A stretch of DNA of 64,000 nucleotides, taken from contig CM049308.1 of assembly GCA_026874595.1 (NCBI GenBank), positions 38,870,027-38,934,026 of the forward strand. The letters run 5' to 3'. The DNA comes from Sipunculus nudus. Lineage: Eukaryota > Annelida > Sipuncula > Golfingiida > Sipunculidae. A program made the position numbers and the translations under genes. Every line of letters begins with the position of its first letter. Within the stretch, counting starts at the first letter, position 1. Below, in pieces: positions 12,801-26,900 of this stretch. The notes beneath the pieces were generated by a model. The model was not told where the DNA came from and did no database searches. It saw only the letters and a list, made by a program, of their open reading frames with translations.

Positions 12801-15800
12801 CACCCTTTCGTTGCATAAAGGTAAACCAAGGTTTGATTTTTGTATTTAAGTCATAATTGCTGTAAGATTTTACACATTTTTTTCTTTGCATAATAAAGAC
12901 CACCTACACGCTTTCGTGCATTCAGCTTGCGTCACAAAGAGATTTAGATTAGTAGGTGCACATCCGGTCCACTGGAACGCTTGGCAGCCTCCTGATGCCC
13001 AATACCACATGGGCAACGGGGCCCTATTGCAATTTCCGAGGGCAGAAGTGGGGACGGCAGCACATGACCTTTGATCTGAAATATTGATAAGCTGGTCTTT
13101 ACGTCAGCATGTTCAAGATATTTGTATCATTGCTCTTTTAATGGTGCTTCCATTTACTCTAACGGTTTATTAACCGCTTTCATTAATAGCGTTTCTCGAT
13201 TAAGATTGGAATCAATGATAACAATATGGTTTCTACACTATATCTTAAATCATTCGCTTAAATGTTATCAGTGTTTTCTCCAGTTAGCTGAGGATCAACA
13301 ATTTTACCACATTATAAAATGAGACGACAGTTCAGTACAATATTTAAAAAATGTTGCCGAAAACATATTTCATGTATAGTATAAACATGAAGTGTACAAT
13401 ACACATGTACCACCTTCGCTGTTAAATGTACATTGTTATATAAACACGTTTCTGTTTACATGCACATATTCTAATGAACCCCTGGATTAATAAAAACTTC
13501 CATGTAAACAAGTTTCATATGCCATGGACACTGATTTTCCTTTGCATTAAACACTAGCTTCAAAGGAAAATAAAATGTTTTTGCTCATGTGCAAATTAAC
13601 ATATACAAGCCTAGCAAATGCAAGTACATATCGTGATAATGTTGAAATAAGCACTGATTTCAAGGTGTAACGTATCAGTTTTAAAGTCAAATTATATATC
13701 TCTCTGTGTACCAGTGTCATAAATCCATAAAAGGGATAAAGGATCACAAGCCTTTGAAACGGTCTATTGCAATGTTCATTATTTAGTAGAATAAACCAAG
13801 AGAATGAGGTACCTCCTTAAAAGCTTTCAATAGCAATAAGGAATAGAAGAACCAATTAAATATCAAACAATTTAAAAGAAATAAACAATTAAATATTATA
13901 AAGTCAGTGTTCGAACATACACGATTATTATAGTTTGGTTTCTTCTTTTTCTACAACTGATTTGAACACAGCTCTTTTTAACATTCCTTTTGACAGTGTA
14001 AGATTTTATTTGCAAAATAATATTGATTTATTAAAGATTGCCAGTTATGTAAGTAAACAAATATTCTTCTTTTTGAAAATGATAGCAACAAAGTAATATA
14101 ACATCAACATATTGTCATAGACGATTAGAGAAAATAATGCCAAGAATTAGTGAAATAAAACTAGATATAATCAATAATGATAGGATGAATCAAAATTGAA
14201 TGCTTAATGGTGCTTTACACAACTGATCACTTTACTAACGACAAGGTCACAGAGAATACCTATTGGTTTTCCTTTCATAAAAAGGAGGACGTATTCACGC
14301 CCACGGGTCTGAAATTTCCTTAGATTAATTCATTTCATAATATATAGCTTGAAAAATCATATGTATATACTATATAATATATTATATAAATGAAATATTT
14401 ACTTATAAAGACGTAACAGAAAACGGAATGTGACCTACCAACGCAGTGCGCTACATAACTTGAGCATGTAGGGTATGTGTTGCACCTCTGGACGCATGTA
14501 AACCCGGCTGCGCAGCTGTTAGCCTGTAAAAAAACGATGTCACATGATACACGGTGAAACATAACACGTCTAAGGTCCCTGTTACACATTCATGGCGTTG
14601 CGTTCCGGTTTGCTTTTGTGGCCCTCTGCTACGGTCAACCACGGTTTTGACTCTAGACTCGGAATGAATTCTGCACTGACGATCCTTCTAAGGTTTTAGT
14701 AATGTCCTTCTTAGGGCTATTTACGGTTCCAGTAGGGTATAGTACGGTAGAGCTGATTAATCTCGATTAACTACGGCCAAAAGGGGGCGCCAATAGGTCA
14801 CCAGTACGGTCAACCCGGCTCTGGCAGAGTGCCAGTGCGGCATGGATCGGTTAACTATGGGTCACCAGGGTCCAATACGGTGCTTGCCGGCGCCCTCACG
14901 GCTTACCCCGAAGCGCTAATGAGAACTCGCACATTTGGCATTTCTATGCAGTTTCGACGTTTTAGGAGTTTAAAATACATAATTAGATTTTCACAGTTCT
15001 GAACAGGAAAACCGGGAATGTTGGGCAAGTTAAAAGGTTAGGCAGAGAATCAGAAAGAGAATCAATCTGATAATCAGGTGTCCCAGATCTACAAACAGGA
15101 ACGGACCAAGAGGAGGAAGAATAGAAAAGTATTCCTAAGGCAATTTTAGAATTGCACCAATTTCAGTATATTATAATCAAGCGTTCCGTGTCAGCGTAAA
15201 ATGAGGCCTACAGGGCCCTCATAGGCAACTGGACGCAAAGGAACCAGGGTATTCAGATCCGGAGGTCTATTAATATTGTAAGTTTGCATCATTACCATTT
15301 GATCTAGAGTTTGCATATATTGTATATTTATATAATATATGAATATTATAAATGGATTATAGAAAAATAAATATAATTATTACAGAAATATAACAGAATT
15401 TTACCAAACCTTCATTATAACCTATTTTTTGTGCATAGCCTTGATATGAACGAACAATGTTGTTCAATAATTACTGATGGACATGAAGGATTTTTCCACT
15501 AAATAAATTTAGGGCGGAACAAATTCAGAATAACAAATGCACTTTTTCCGTTAACAACTCCAAAAGGTAAACCGCGCATTGAAATATGATATTGAAAAAA
15601 AAAGAGACAGAGGTAAGGGGGCCCATTATCTCATCAGCAAGGTCAATGGATGACAGCAGTTAATCAAGAAATGACTAGAAAGATGTTGGCATTTATATAT
15701 TTTTGATTTTATTTCAATATTTTCTTTCGTCAGACATGGTCTAACCATAGCATACCCATCCTGCTGTAATCTTCCGAAAGCCTAGTACAAGCCGCAAAGC

Positions 15801-18800
15801 GTATTTAGCCGTAGTTGCGAAACCTTAGTAAACCCTGGTAGGATCGAGGCTTAGTCGTACCTGAACTTTGTCGATCGTAGGAGAAACCATGACGAAACCG
15901 TACCTAGAACCTAATGAGCCGTGCAGACCCGTGGAACCCGAAGTGCAGCCAAAGTGAACCGTACGTAAACCGTACCCACACGGTTCTTTTAAAATTGTCC
16001 CGGAACGCAAGGCGGATAAAGGGGCTCGCCACGGGCGACTATATGGCTATGGCGGTTGTCCTTGTGTTCTACTAATGTTCTGATACGATCAAGTTTTTAT
16101 TCCTAATGACTCCGGCTAAGTATTGCACGCAACGCTCCACTTGGACCCGTTGCCGAGGGATCACGGTTGTTTGGATTGACTACGACACACTAGGTTTGTA
16201 CGTTCTAACTAGGATTGGCTACGGTTAACTACTAAGTCCAGCCGTGTAGTGCCATCGGCACGCAGAAACCGGGAATGTGTGACTATAGCCTGTACATGAT
16301 GCACAGTGAAGCATACCATGTCTTATTGACGTCTACTCTCGTTTATTTGCCGATTCACAATTCCCTATTTCCCTTTTATATATTTATCGATATGCGCACG
16401 TAGAAGACCGCATATTATGTTACACGTACATGCAGGCCGTACAACCACTATACATAATGAATAAATATTGTAGACACCCCATTAATTGATTAATACAGCG
16501 CACGTAGAAGGTCGTATATACATACAGGCCTAACGACCATTATACAAGTTAATCCACTCAAATAACCCATTAATTGATACATACCTGGCACGTACCAGTT
16601 GTCGGCGTTGTACCACCTGGGGTGGAAGGGCATCTGCATGAAACCGGACAATTGTTGCTATCTCGGTTCCAGCCAATGTTGTTAACGCAGTTACAGACAG
16701 GATCTGGACACAACGTGTTTGAAGGGAGAGCTGTTCCCTCTGAAAATTCGATTTATTTTTTTAAGTAAAACTGTTGGTGATTTCCACATTAAAGACACTG
16801 AAAGTCGTTCAACGGGAGGGGGTGTTGCAGGTGTGTACGGGAGCGATTTTTTTTCATGACGTCAGCTTCTATATTCTGCTAGGACTCTTTTATAAGTTTG
16901 ACTGCAGTGCTCATGGGTGAGACGTACCGTTAGATCATACAAGGTAATAAAAGAAGCTACCTGAACAATTAGGTAATTAAGCGCAGTGGCTTTAATCACT
17001 CTAGAAGTTACGTATAGTAGTATGACTTGAGTAAACTAGTTACCCATGGTTCAGCTGACTGAGAAATACAGAAATATTGTCTTTAGAAATATAGTATTTC
17101 GTAAAATATGATTTAAAACAGCTGCGAAATACTGTATTGTATCTCAGAATGACATACAACAAATTGTGCTCAGATGTAAGGACCGAGAGAGAAGTCTGTG
17201 TAGAAGCACAAGTTTTTTTTAGAAAAAAAACTCACATAAAATTATATTTCTATAAAAATAAATAGATTTAATTTGTCACTTTTTTTATTGCAACTGTCAT
17301 CAAACAATCAGTTTTCATACTTTAGCACCGTGGTTGGATCTTGTGTAACGGAAATGAGAATTTGTCATGTTAGATATATATATATATATCTTACGATCAA
17401 GCAGGTTTGAAAAGACTAGATGAAACTACAGCTTAGAGAATAATACGATTCATGTCATTTGAGTCTAGTAAATTGAAATGATATATGTGGCGCCACCAGT
17501 CTTCAGCAACTGATAAAAACAGTAGTGATCAATGAACATATGAGTGTTCGATTTTTTTACACACCTGAATGTTTCCGTATAACTGCCCAACATGGTTTTC
17601 ATTTGTAGGGATATATGGATGCTCTCCATACATATTTTACATTTTATACATAATATACTGAATCAATATTACTAATATTCGGATTTAATTCCAATCAGCG
17701 TTGTCTAAAATAGAAGACAAATGCCTATCAAAAACGGGACTAATGGTAATAAATCAAGTTGTATATATATGTTAATGATAATTTGATTGCATTTTTTTCT
17801 GCTATTGATTTTCCGGTGTCTCTATATCTTTTTGTATTCATTGTGTATGAAAATGTGTGCATTTAATAAAACATGTGAGGTTTCAGAGTACTAGAAAAGC
17901 ACAACTGTCACACTGAAAAGATTAAAGTCATCCGATCTTCACAAAAATAAGAGTAAATATCTGCGATACAGGTTGCGTTTTAAGAAACTGATGAAACTAG
18001 AAATGATCTAGATAAAACTACAGCTGTAACCCAATTTCAGGTTTCAAAAGAGTTTTTAAATGGAGGGGTGGGGTGGGGGGGGGGGGAGGGTGATCGCTAT
18101 AGCTAAGCCTGACTAAATGTCAGGTAAGCGAAACAGTTCACAAACAGACGTGTTATGCTGACAAAGCGGTAAAAGTGCAGTACAGGTGACCTGCTTAATA
18201 CAGGCTTCCTTACTGATGGTATGTCCTTTATTTTCTCGAACCACAAGGACCTTTCTTGATGATTTTAACATGAACACATTTTTATCAGATTCACATAAAA
18301 AAAGAAAATATGAATATTCATTCACAAGGAATTATTATGTATCAGTAATGCCACTTTGCGGCAGGTCACCTATATTGCACTTTTACTGATAAAGCTTTCA
18401 TTGTAACTAATTTGATAAACAATATTGTGATTACTTTAAAAATGATCACCGTCTTGTTTTGAATAGCCAAACACATGCGAATTGACCCACCGAAAGACCC
18501 GAATTGTATGCCGAATCGAGCCACAGAAGTCGACTAACCTTCAAATGTTTTGGCAAAGCTAGTTAAATACGCATGGCTGACCAGTTCCTGGGGAGACCAG
18601 TATGCGCTGAAACACTTTGGAATTCAAGTAGGATTCCCTTAACAGATTTTTTTCAGAGCAGATGTTCTTTATTTTTGGAAAATAGATATTGTTTGATTTT
18701 GGTGAAGAAATTGAAGACTCTCCTGTAAACTTTTAGGTTTCAATTTAAACATTTGTTCCGTGCCCACCATCGTGAAAACCAAACTTTCCCAACTAGTATA

Positions 18801-21800
18801 TATAGTTCATCACAGGAACTGTTGAAAGATCTTTAGTGATTTAAGATTATTCAGAAGCTCGGTTATGCGTAGAAGCAGTGAAAGGATGATCTTAGCTTTT
18901 CGCATAAACATACAGTTTGTTTATGAAGGACGGGTTTAAGATTTTAAAAGGGGGTTTCTCCGGAGAGAAAAAAAATGGAAAGTGTTATTGATATAACTTT
19001 ATATTATGTAATTTTATCCCCGAGCCCCGACATTTATCAACATAAGAATAAATTGTATGACGATCCTGATTGTAATTAAGTCCTATATCATCTCAGACAT
19101 ATTTTCCTCCTGTTAACGTTTCATTTGTAGTAATGTGTCTACATTGTGCTCTATAAATTTTGACTAATTTAGTTGAATATGAATTGACTTACTGCAGACG
19201 TGTTCACAGTTACCCAGGGTCAAGAAGTTGTTTGGTCCAGCGCATCCATGGAAATATTGCAGCATGCATACCTTGGTGACGTTGTTGAAAAAATACCTCG
19301 GCGTATAAGCGGTTTGTACCGTGCATTGCTGCGTATTGAGACTGCCATTACATATTTCATCGTATTCTGAAAGAAAAACCATGATGTAGAATTTCTTCAA
19401 AGATTCATGCAGAACTCTTTTCACTTCTTGAAACTTAAATATACAACGATGAATATGTATTTATATTCACAGCATCTTGAAGAGTCAGACCAGGTTAAAA
19501 TTGTTAACTTGTCTCCATGTTTTTTTCCTTATTTGTAGATTTGGTCGCAATTTACCATCATTGTTAGCACGTTTTTGTCATTAATACATGAATGTATCCT
19601 ACGCAACAATGGATTATCTAAAACATAATATACAAAAAGAACCTATTCACATAGCTTACTTCTCTATTTTGCTGCAATGTCTGTTTATTGTCTTGTAAGC
19701 TAGATACTCATTCTTAAAACACTGCTACCAGGAAGTTTCTTTGGAACGTAAACTTGTTTATGTCATTGTGTAAATATTTTCTATATCCTCAGGTTGTTAT
19801 TGAACCGTATACTTACTGACACAAACATATGAGACTGAGCAGGGGGGATATTTACAGGCAAGAACTGGGTTAAGTCGACATCTTTTCCCTGTACCACATT
19901 GTTTTCCCTTAAAGTGAGAAAAAAATATAAAGAATATATCGAATATATAAAAACTTCAACACAGTCAATAGATACATGCAGTAACATTGAAAGACCGTAA
20001 AAAATAACGCTGTGGACAATTGCTTTGAGAACGGCTTGAGTTAATATCATTTTACACTTGCAATCCCCTTTAAGAATATGGCGATCGATCTACATCCTCT
20101 ACCAAAATATCATCATGTTCTCCACTCCTACATTACATATTGTGGAATATATTATTTGGTTATACAAACAAATTTTTATTATTTTTAATTTTTTTTTTCA
20201 GTTTTATTATTGTTTTATTTTCAAAACTCTATTTCACAATTAAAATGTGATTTAAATCACCTCCATTTTCAAAAGTCCCACAACATACATACTATTAATT
20301 AATTACGAACTAGACATGTCTTAGCATCGCTGATGCCATAGTGTCCCCAGACATTAAATCCCCCTACCCCCTCCTTTAAAAATAGGCCCCCATCTTCAGA
20401 CGCATATAATTACACTAAGCAAGTAATCAGGGTTTCTTCAGAAATGACCTCAAAAGCAAGGCCAAGGTCTTTAAACAACTTTCATTTTAATTTCCAGATA
20501 GATTCATCTGTCGACTCGAGAAACAGTATTTATCACCAATTATATGGGAATGTCAAGACCACTCTCATGGGAAAGGTCATGACCTAAATTTGAATATACC
20601 TCATCCCATAAGCCATACCTATGTATATAGCATAATATGAAAGAAATCTGTCCATTAGTTTTTGACTTATAACCTTCACAGTACTGTCAAATTCCCCGGC
20701 AAAAAATGAGGGTATTTAAAGGCGCGAAAACAAAAAAAAAATGACAAAAGGTTGCGCCACGTGTCTGCCGTAGATGACAAAGCTATCCAAGATCTTCGGT
20801 CATTTTGTTTTCTGGCCAGATACATGCATCCCTTATTGAGATATTGAAGATTTCGTGTGATTTTAACCAAATAGGGAAATATTCAAGGTCAAGGCCACTT
20901 TCATTGTAAAGGTCACGACCCCATTTTAAACAGGTTGGTCCTCTTACTCATGTCTATGCACATGTCAAGTTTGGTAAAGTTCCGTGAAATATTTTTTGAG
21001 TTATCGCGCAGACAAGGTTTATCTACGGTGGCGGGACGACATAAAAACATAGTATTCCCCGACTTTCTCTGGAGATTCAATTAATGAATCACTTGCCGAA
21101 TATCATATCCTCATGATTGTCTTCAACTTTATCTAGTGAGCATTCGACTAGCCGTGAATACACGGCTAAGTAGGCTCACAGGGCTCAACTTGAAAACGCT
21201 GTATGTTTTGAACGTATTTACATCTGACAAACGTGCTACGAACGTCCACTGAATAATGATGTTGATTCCTTTATTTCTGGTCATATAAAAAATGTAGCTA
21301 TCTAGCTACAAAAAAGTATTTATAAATATTAGACACCTAAATATTTGATATAATTGTCTCGTCTGTTTGTTTACATGCGGAGTCAGATGAACCCTGCCCA
21401 CCCGAACCCTTAATAAGCATATATATTAATATACATCTTTGAAACTTTCTTTTTATAAAAAAGGTGGTCTATATCTTCCATTTTAACACAAAAAGTTGAC
21501 GATTTGTTCATTATTTTTTTAAATTATACTATAAAATAAACGGCTACCGACTTCCGAAGGCTTCTGACTTCCGTGTTTTATCTTTTGCGGCTCAAACGCG
21601 CGCAGTGCGCAAGCTCGTGGAAAAGGACTATTTGATTTGGATGTGCTAACGTATTTCAATAGTCCGAGCTTGCATCTTCTATGCTGTTTTATATTTAATC
21701 GTTGGAATCATGTCTTAAAAAGGGATAATCCATTTCCGAAAATAAATTTGAGTGTAAAAGTCGTCAATATCACTGTTGTTCAGTGTGCTGCTTAACAGCC

Positions 21801-23929
21801 GTGAAACACAGTCATCTTGACCCAAATGGACCCCCACCCATCGAAATGACAACGCTCATTCCAAGTTTTATAATTAAGTTTTTTGCCTCCACCAGGAGCG
21901 TATACGCTCATTCCAGTGCGTTTGTGTTTGTATGTGTGAGTGTTCGCAATCAAGAACCGAATCTCCTGAAATTTTGGGAAGGGGCCATTGATGAATTGAT
22001 TGGATTCAGGAACACCGTCAAAGAATATTCACCAGTGTTCAGTCACTTGTGCACGAATAGAACGGAGATTATGGGCAGAACAAGTGATTGGCATATGGCG
22101 TAGGTTTGAATTCCTTGGTATGCAGATTTCTATTTTCTTATCTTCTTCTTTGCCAGTCAAAATTCGTTATACTATTATGGTGCATTGTAGATATTGGTTG
22201 ATCAAATACTTTCATACAACTCACCACACAAGGGTCTGTTTGACATTCACATAGCGGACAGTCATTCGCATCCCGTTTATATCCATAAACACAGTTACGG
22301 ATTGTACAGTTACTCGGCAGACCCTGGCAAGTACCTGTGAAAATGCATAAAATAAAATTACAAGACAGTTAAAATATTTAACAAATATGATAACCCTATT
22401 TTGACTGTATATATGTATAATTTTTGATTTTATAAAAAGATAAGCCAAAAACAACTCCTTGCATAAGTTGTTCGATTTATTTATATCAATATGTCTATAA
22501 TAGGTACGAGCCCACCGGTCACAATCCAAACACATCAATCAAGGACATCTGGCGACCAGAGGATAACAAATGACAAAAGATGCCCTTACCAACAACATTT
22601 AGTGCGCAATCAGCACCCTCCTGTCACCCAAATGGTTATTCTGTGTGTCAACACTGGCACAAACTCAAACGTCCTTTACAGGAACTTTTCGTAGGAGGAA
22701 TCAACTAATGTTTCCTAATAAATTTTTTGAGTAAGCAAGAATGAAAAGGAAACTAAAAGGAGGTGAACAGCATACATTATTTTCAAAGAGAGTGTGTTCT
22801 TATTATAATTGAATGGAAGACCATAACACCTACTCAGCCCACAATTCTAAGATCTCAGTTAATATTAAGTCACAGGCTAAGCCGGGCAATTATATTACGG
22901 TTAACGTAGTACAGGGCCGACTTATTTATTAAATTTTCGACCTCTTAACACATATGCAATACATGAATATTTGGCCAAATAATGTGTGTATGTGTGTTAT
23001 TCATCTCAGTATACACACACACATATATATATGTATATATACATATATATAATAACGTATGTGTGTGTATCTGTTATCCATTCACTAATCAAAAGTAAAT
23101 GCTAACCTGGAGGGTGGCATTTGTCTTCGCAGTCCTTCAAAGTCATGAAGTTGTTTTTATTTGGCGCCTTACACTGACCAAAGAAGAAGGGGCGGCACTC
23201 TTTTGCGGTAGTGTCATAGTAGTACCTCCCCGTCCAGCTCTTGTTGCTGCATTCACCAGCCGTGTCAAGCGCCACGTTGCAATCATCAGGTGGAGTGAAT
23301 GCTGACGAAAATGAGAAATGGCAATATGCATTTTTACCTTTTTTGGTTAACAAGACTGGGATAACAAATTACTTATATATAATAATAGGTCATATTACGC
23401 TGCCACCTTGATCCCCTTTATCGCTTTATTGATGATGAATCGAGAACAGACTGGAATTGTAATATGACTTATTTTATATGAGTAGGCCTTATAGCAAATG
23501 CATACATATGCAGAACATGATGACGCATGAATGAATGTAAAGGTTCCAATGTTTCTCGATTTCAATTATGTTCAAACATGTACAGTTGAGCTAAAATAAA
23601 CATGAAAGAGTGGAATTTATATCCAAATTCATTTTGTTAAGAAAAATAAAAATTCGATATGAAGTGGAAAAATATAGATTGCTTACTTCTTTGAACACAG
23701 GTGTTCTCGCAATCTAGAAATGAAATGTATCTGTTTTGATTTCCGCCACATCCGTTGTAAGTAAAATGTTGGCACTCATTTTTTGTCCTGTCATAATACC
23801 ACCTGAATCGAGGGGCAATATTCCCATCACAGCTGGTTCCCTCATCTTTTGGGTCCGTGCATTTTGCTCCGGCTGGAAAGGCATTGTCTGAAAAGAGCAA
23901 CATATATATGTATAAACTTAATCAGCTTG

Positions 23930-23985
<56 letters not shown>

Positions 23986-26900
23986 CTGTGTGTCTGTGTG
24001 TTTATATATTGAATGAATTGTACAGAAACATTGGCCCATCTCTAAAGAGGCATCATTGAAGTAAAAGGATTAAGGATGACTTGTCTGGCTGCGGCACAAA
24101 TCATACATGTTAGCCTACAATCTTCTTGAAAATCTGTTAAGAAACAATAATCAAAGCCACCTCTAACCTATGAGCTAAAGTGCACAACCCTGGTTCTTCG
24201 CATTTTGAAAGTCAGAATATTTTAAGTGTTCAAGCTTTGTTGAACTTCTGGCTTCTGTTCTCCTTTTGTAGGACTAAAAGCAGGGAGAATATTAGTTAGA
24301 ATCTCCGCAAAGAATGGTGACATTTTCATAACCGACTCCAGGATGAGCGCTCTGCAATCTTAATGGAAAACTAGTGCCCTAAGGACGTGTATCACTCATG
24401 AGCTTGTCTGAATAAAGGAATTCTTCGGGCCCTGGATGAAAACATTTTTCTACGTTAGTCGGAAACTATAAGTATAAACTTTCCAAGCTTCATTACTTAC
24501 TAATCAACTTACTTGAAAAGACAAGCGCAGCTGGATGAGTTTATTATGAGTCGAGTTATTTAAAATAAATGTTGTCATTACGCAACTTTAAATTTCACTG
24601 ATCCCTTGTTTTGACGGTTTCCCGCGTTTGCTTACGTCTTGTGTTGTTTGATTACCAATATATCCTGAATTGCTGGAACTATAAGCACAAGATTTTTCTA
24701 CCTAAAGATTGCCTACTTAATTATCATGTGACTGGTGTGTTATGTAAGATGAACCTAGCGCCACTTACGATGACTCAATTTCTATTGATGAGATGATATT
24801 TCCCACTTTTTATTAAAAGCATAAACACTTCAGCGTTTATGTGTTCACAATTTATAACTAATCGGAATGTATTATTTTCAAATGGCAAGTTAACAGCACT
24901 TTGAAGTTCGCGTAGTGCATTATTTGTTTATTTATAAATATATTATCCGTTATCAAATATTGATCCAGGGACTTAATTGTCTACGAATATCTAAGCCACA
25001 GGTGGGGACCTATTTTATGCTAGACTTAAAGGTACATTTGATATTTTTGTGAATGGTAATAAGAGTTAGGGTGTTAGTAGTAGGCCTATTAATTATGCTG
25101 GACTGTCATATTGACATTTATTCATTTTCCTGTATTATTTTTTTTTACTCATTATCAAGCACAGTTATGCAGAAAATGAATTTTGACCCTTGTGTCTCAT
25201 ACTGAGTTTAACAAAATACAGATATCAGGGTAAAATTAATCAGGGCACAAACCGTAACTACATGCCGGGGTTTTCCAAACTAAATAGTAGACAGATTCTC
25301 GAATACAGTCCTTGTAAAACATTAATACGGTCACTATGACCTATATTTATAGGTTATGTTGCGTTGTTGTGTGGAAGCTCTAACTGAGCGTTATGGCGCA
25401 TAGGCCACTTTTTTTTGGTGGAAATAACCGCCTCATTTTTTATGCTGCCTATGGGACTATATATTATGTGTTAGGGCGATAGCTCTCGTTTCCTGTAACG
25501 TAAAAAAAATTCTAGCAACACACAAGTTTTTTTCTCCTGTTCCTGTTAAGTGAACACGTAATGTGTAACGTTTGCTAACGTACTGAGCCGGGTAATCCTT
25601 TCACGAGCGTTCACCCTGGATGGGGTCGACTGTGAAAAATCTCACCACTCCTCGGCTAAGATTTGAACCCATTACCTCCTTGATTTGAATTCTGTGCTCT
25701 ACCAACAGAAGCGCATACATCCTACTTTTTTTCATAAATATATAGGCCAAAATAGACTTACTGTTAGGTCTGATTCGAGGTTATCATATGAGGAAATAAG
25801 GAAATATATTCTACAATTGTCAACATTTTGCCTACATCAAATTGGTGTTGTAATTAAGTTACAGGATAAATAATTATTGTGTTATCTTATAATTGTATGA
25901 AACAGAATTTTCCATGCTTTCTGTGTATTTGAGGAAATCAATATATTTAGCATTAACTAGAAAAGAACTAATGAAAGAAAGTCACACTTTTATTATAAAG
26001 GTGCCGCTGTAGATCTGTATGCGATTAATAAATGGTAAAAGTGTGATGGTTAGTACCTTCTAAAAAATATAGAACTCTTACCTTCACAAGTCGTTTTGCA
26101 GGAATCATAGGTATCGTAATGATTGCCATTGGTGTTCGGGCAGCCAAAGACGGTTAATTCGCATTTTCTAGTGTTAATGTTGTAGTAATACCTGGTCAGC
26201 CTGAGACCACAATTTCCCCTCTCTAATGGTTTCTTGCAGGCTTCCGCTGTGTAAGGGAAAAGAATGCAATATATTTTAGGTTAATTTGTTTGCCCAAATC
26301 ATCAAATATTTCGGTTAGTATGTGGCCAGTTCCGTAATATTGTTCGTGTCTGTCCGCGCTCTGCAGGCCAGAATTTGGAAGCAATCCTCTGAAACGTAAA
26401 GAGGCAGTGTATGTCCGATAATCCTATGAGCCTATTGTTTTTTTGTCATAATTGGTTAACGGTCAACGTCAAGGTCAAGACCATCGAAAAACCATGAAAC
26501 GATTTTTTTTATGAACTTGCTGTTAGGAGCATGTTGTAGGCGTGTGCGGTGGTCCGTGAAACTCACGAACCGACAGTGAAAAGAAGACAGTAGCGGCACA
26601 AAGGGAAGGTCTTGAAACTTGTTTTTTTTTTCAGTTGAGAAAGTAAGCGCCAGTGGGCGCTGCAGCTTAAATACTACTAACTATCACTATCACACCCTGT
26701 ATAGACTGTCATATTCTACCGTTACTTTGGTGACACATTTTAGTTTTTAATTCTTGAAGTTCAAAAAAGGAAGATTTAATTAAAAATGCTGATTATATTC
26801 GACTTTCAACTTTCAATGACATGAATTCATGGCTTGGACCTGGTTTTTCCGTCCATCTATCTGTCTGCTCGTCTGCGACTTTTGAAAATCAGCATTAATA

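Noticed and set aside
18534-18601. Exon-like minus-strand frame (AYWSPQELVSHAYLTSFAKT) between TGTTTCAG and GTTAGT
   Set aside because: Phase 2 in and phase 1 out does not fit the flanking exons of the Kunitz gene, and no domain is recognised.
25635-25720. tRNA gene
   Set aside because: Only the D-arm and T-arm boxes are good; stems do not close and a non-tRNA body follows, so a SINE is more likely.
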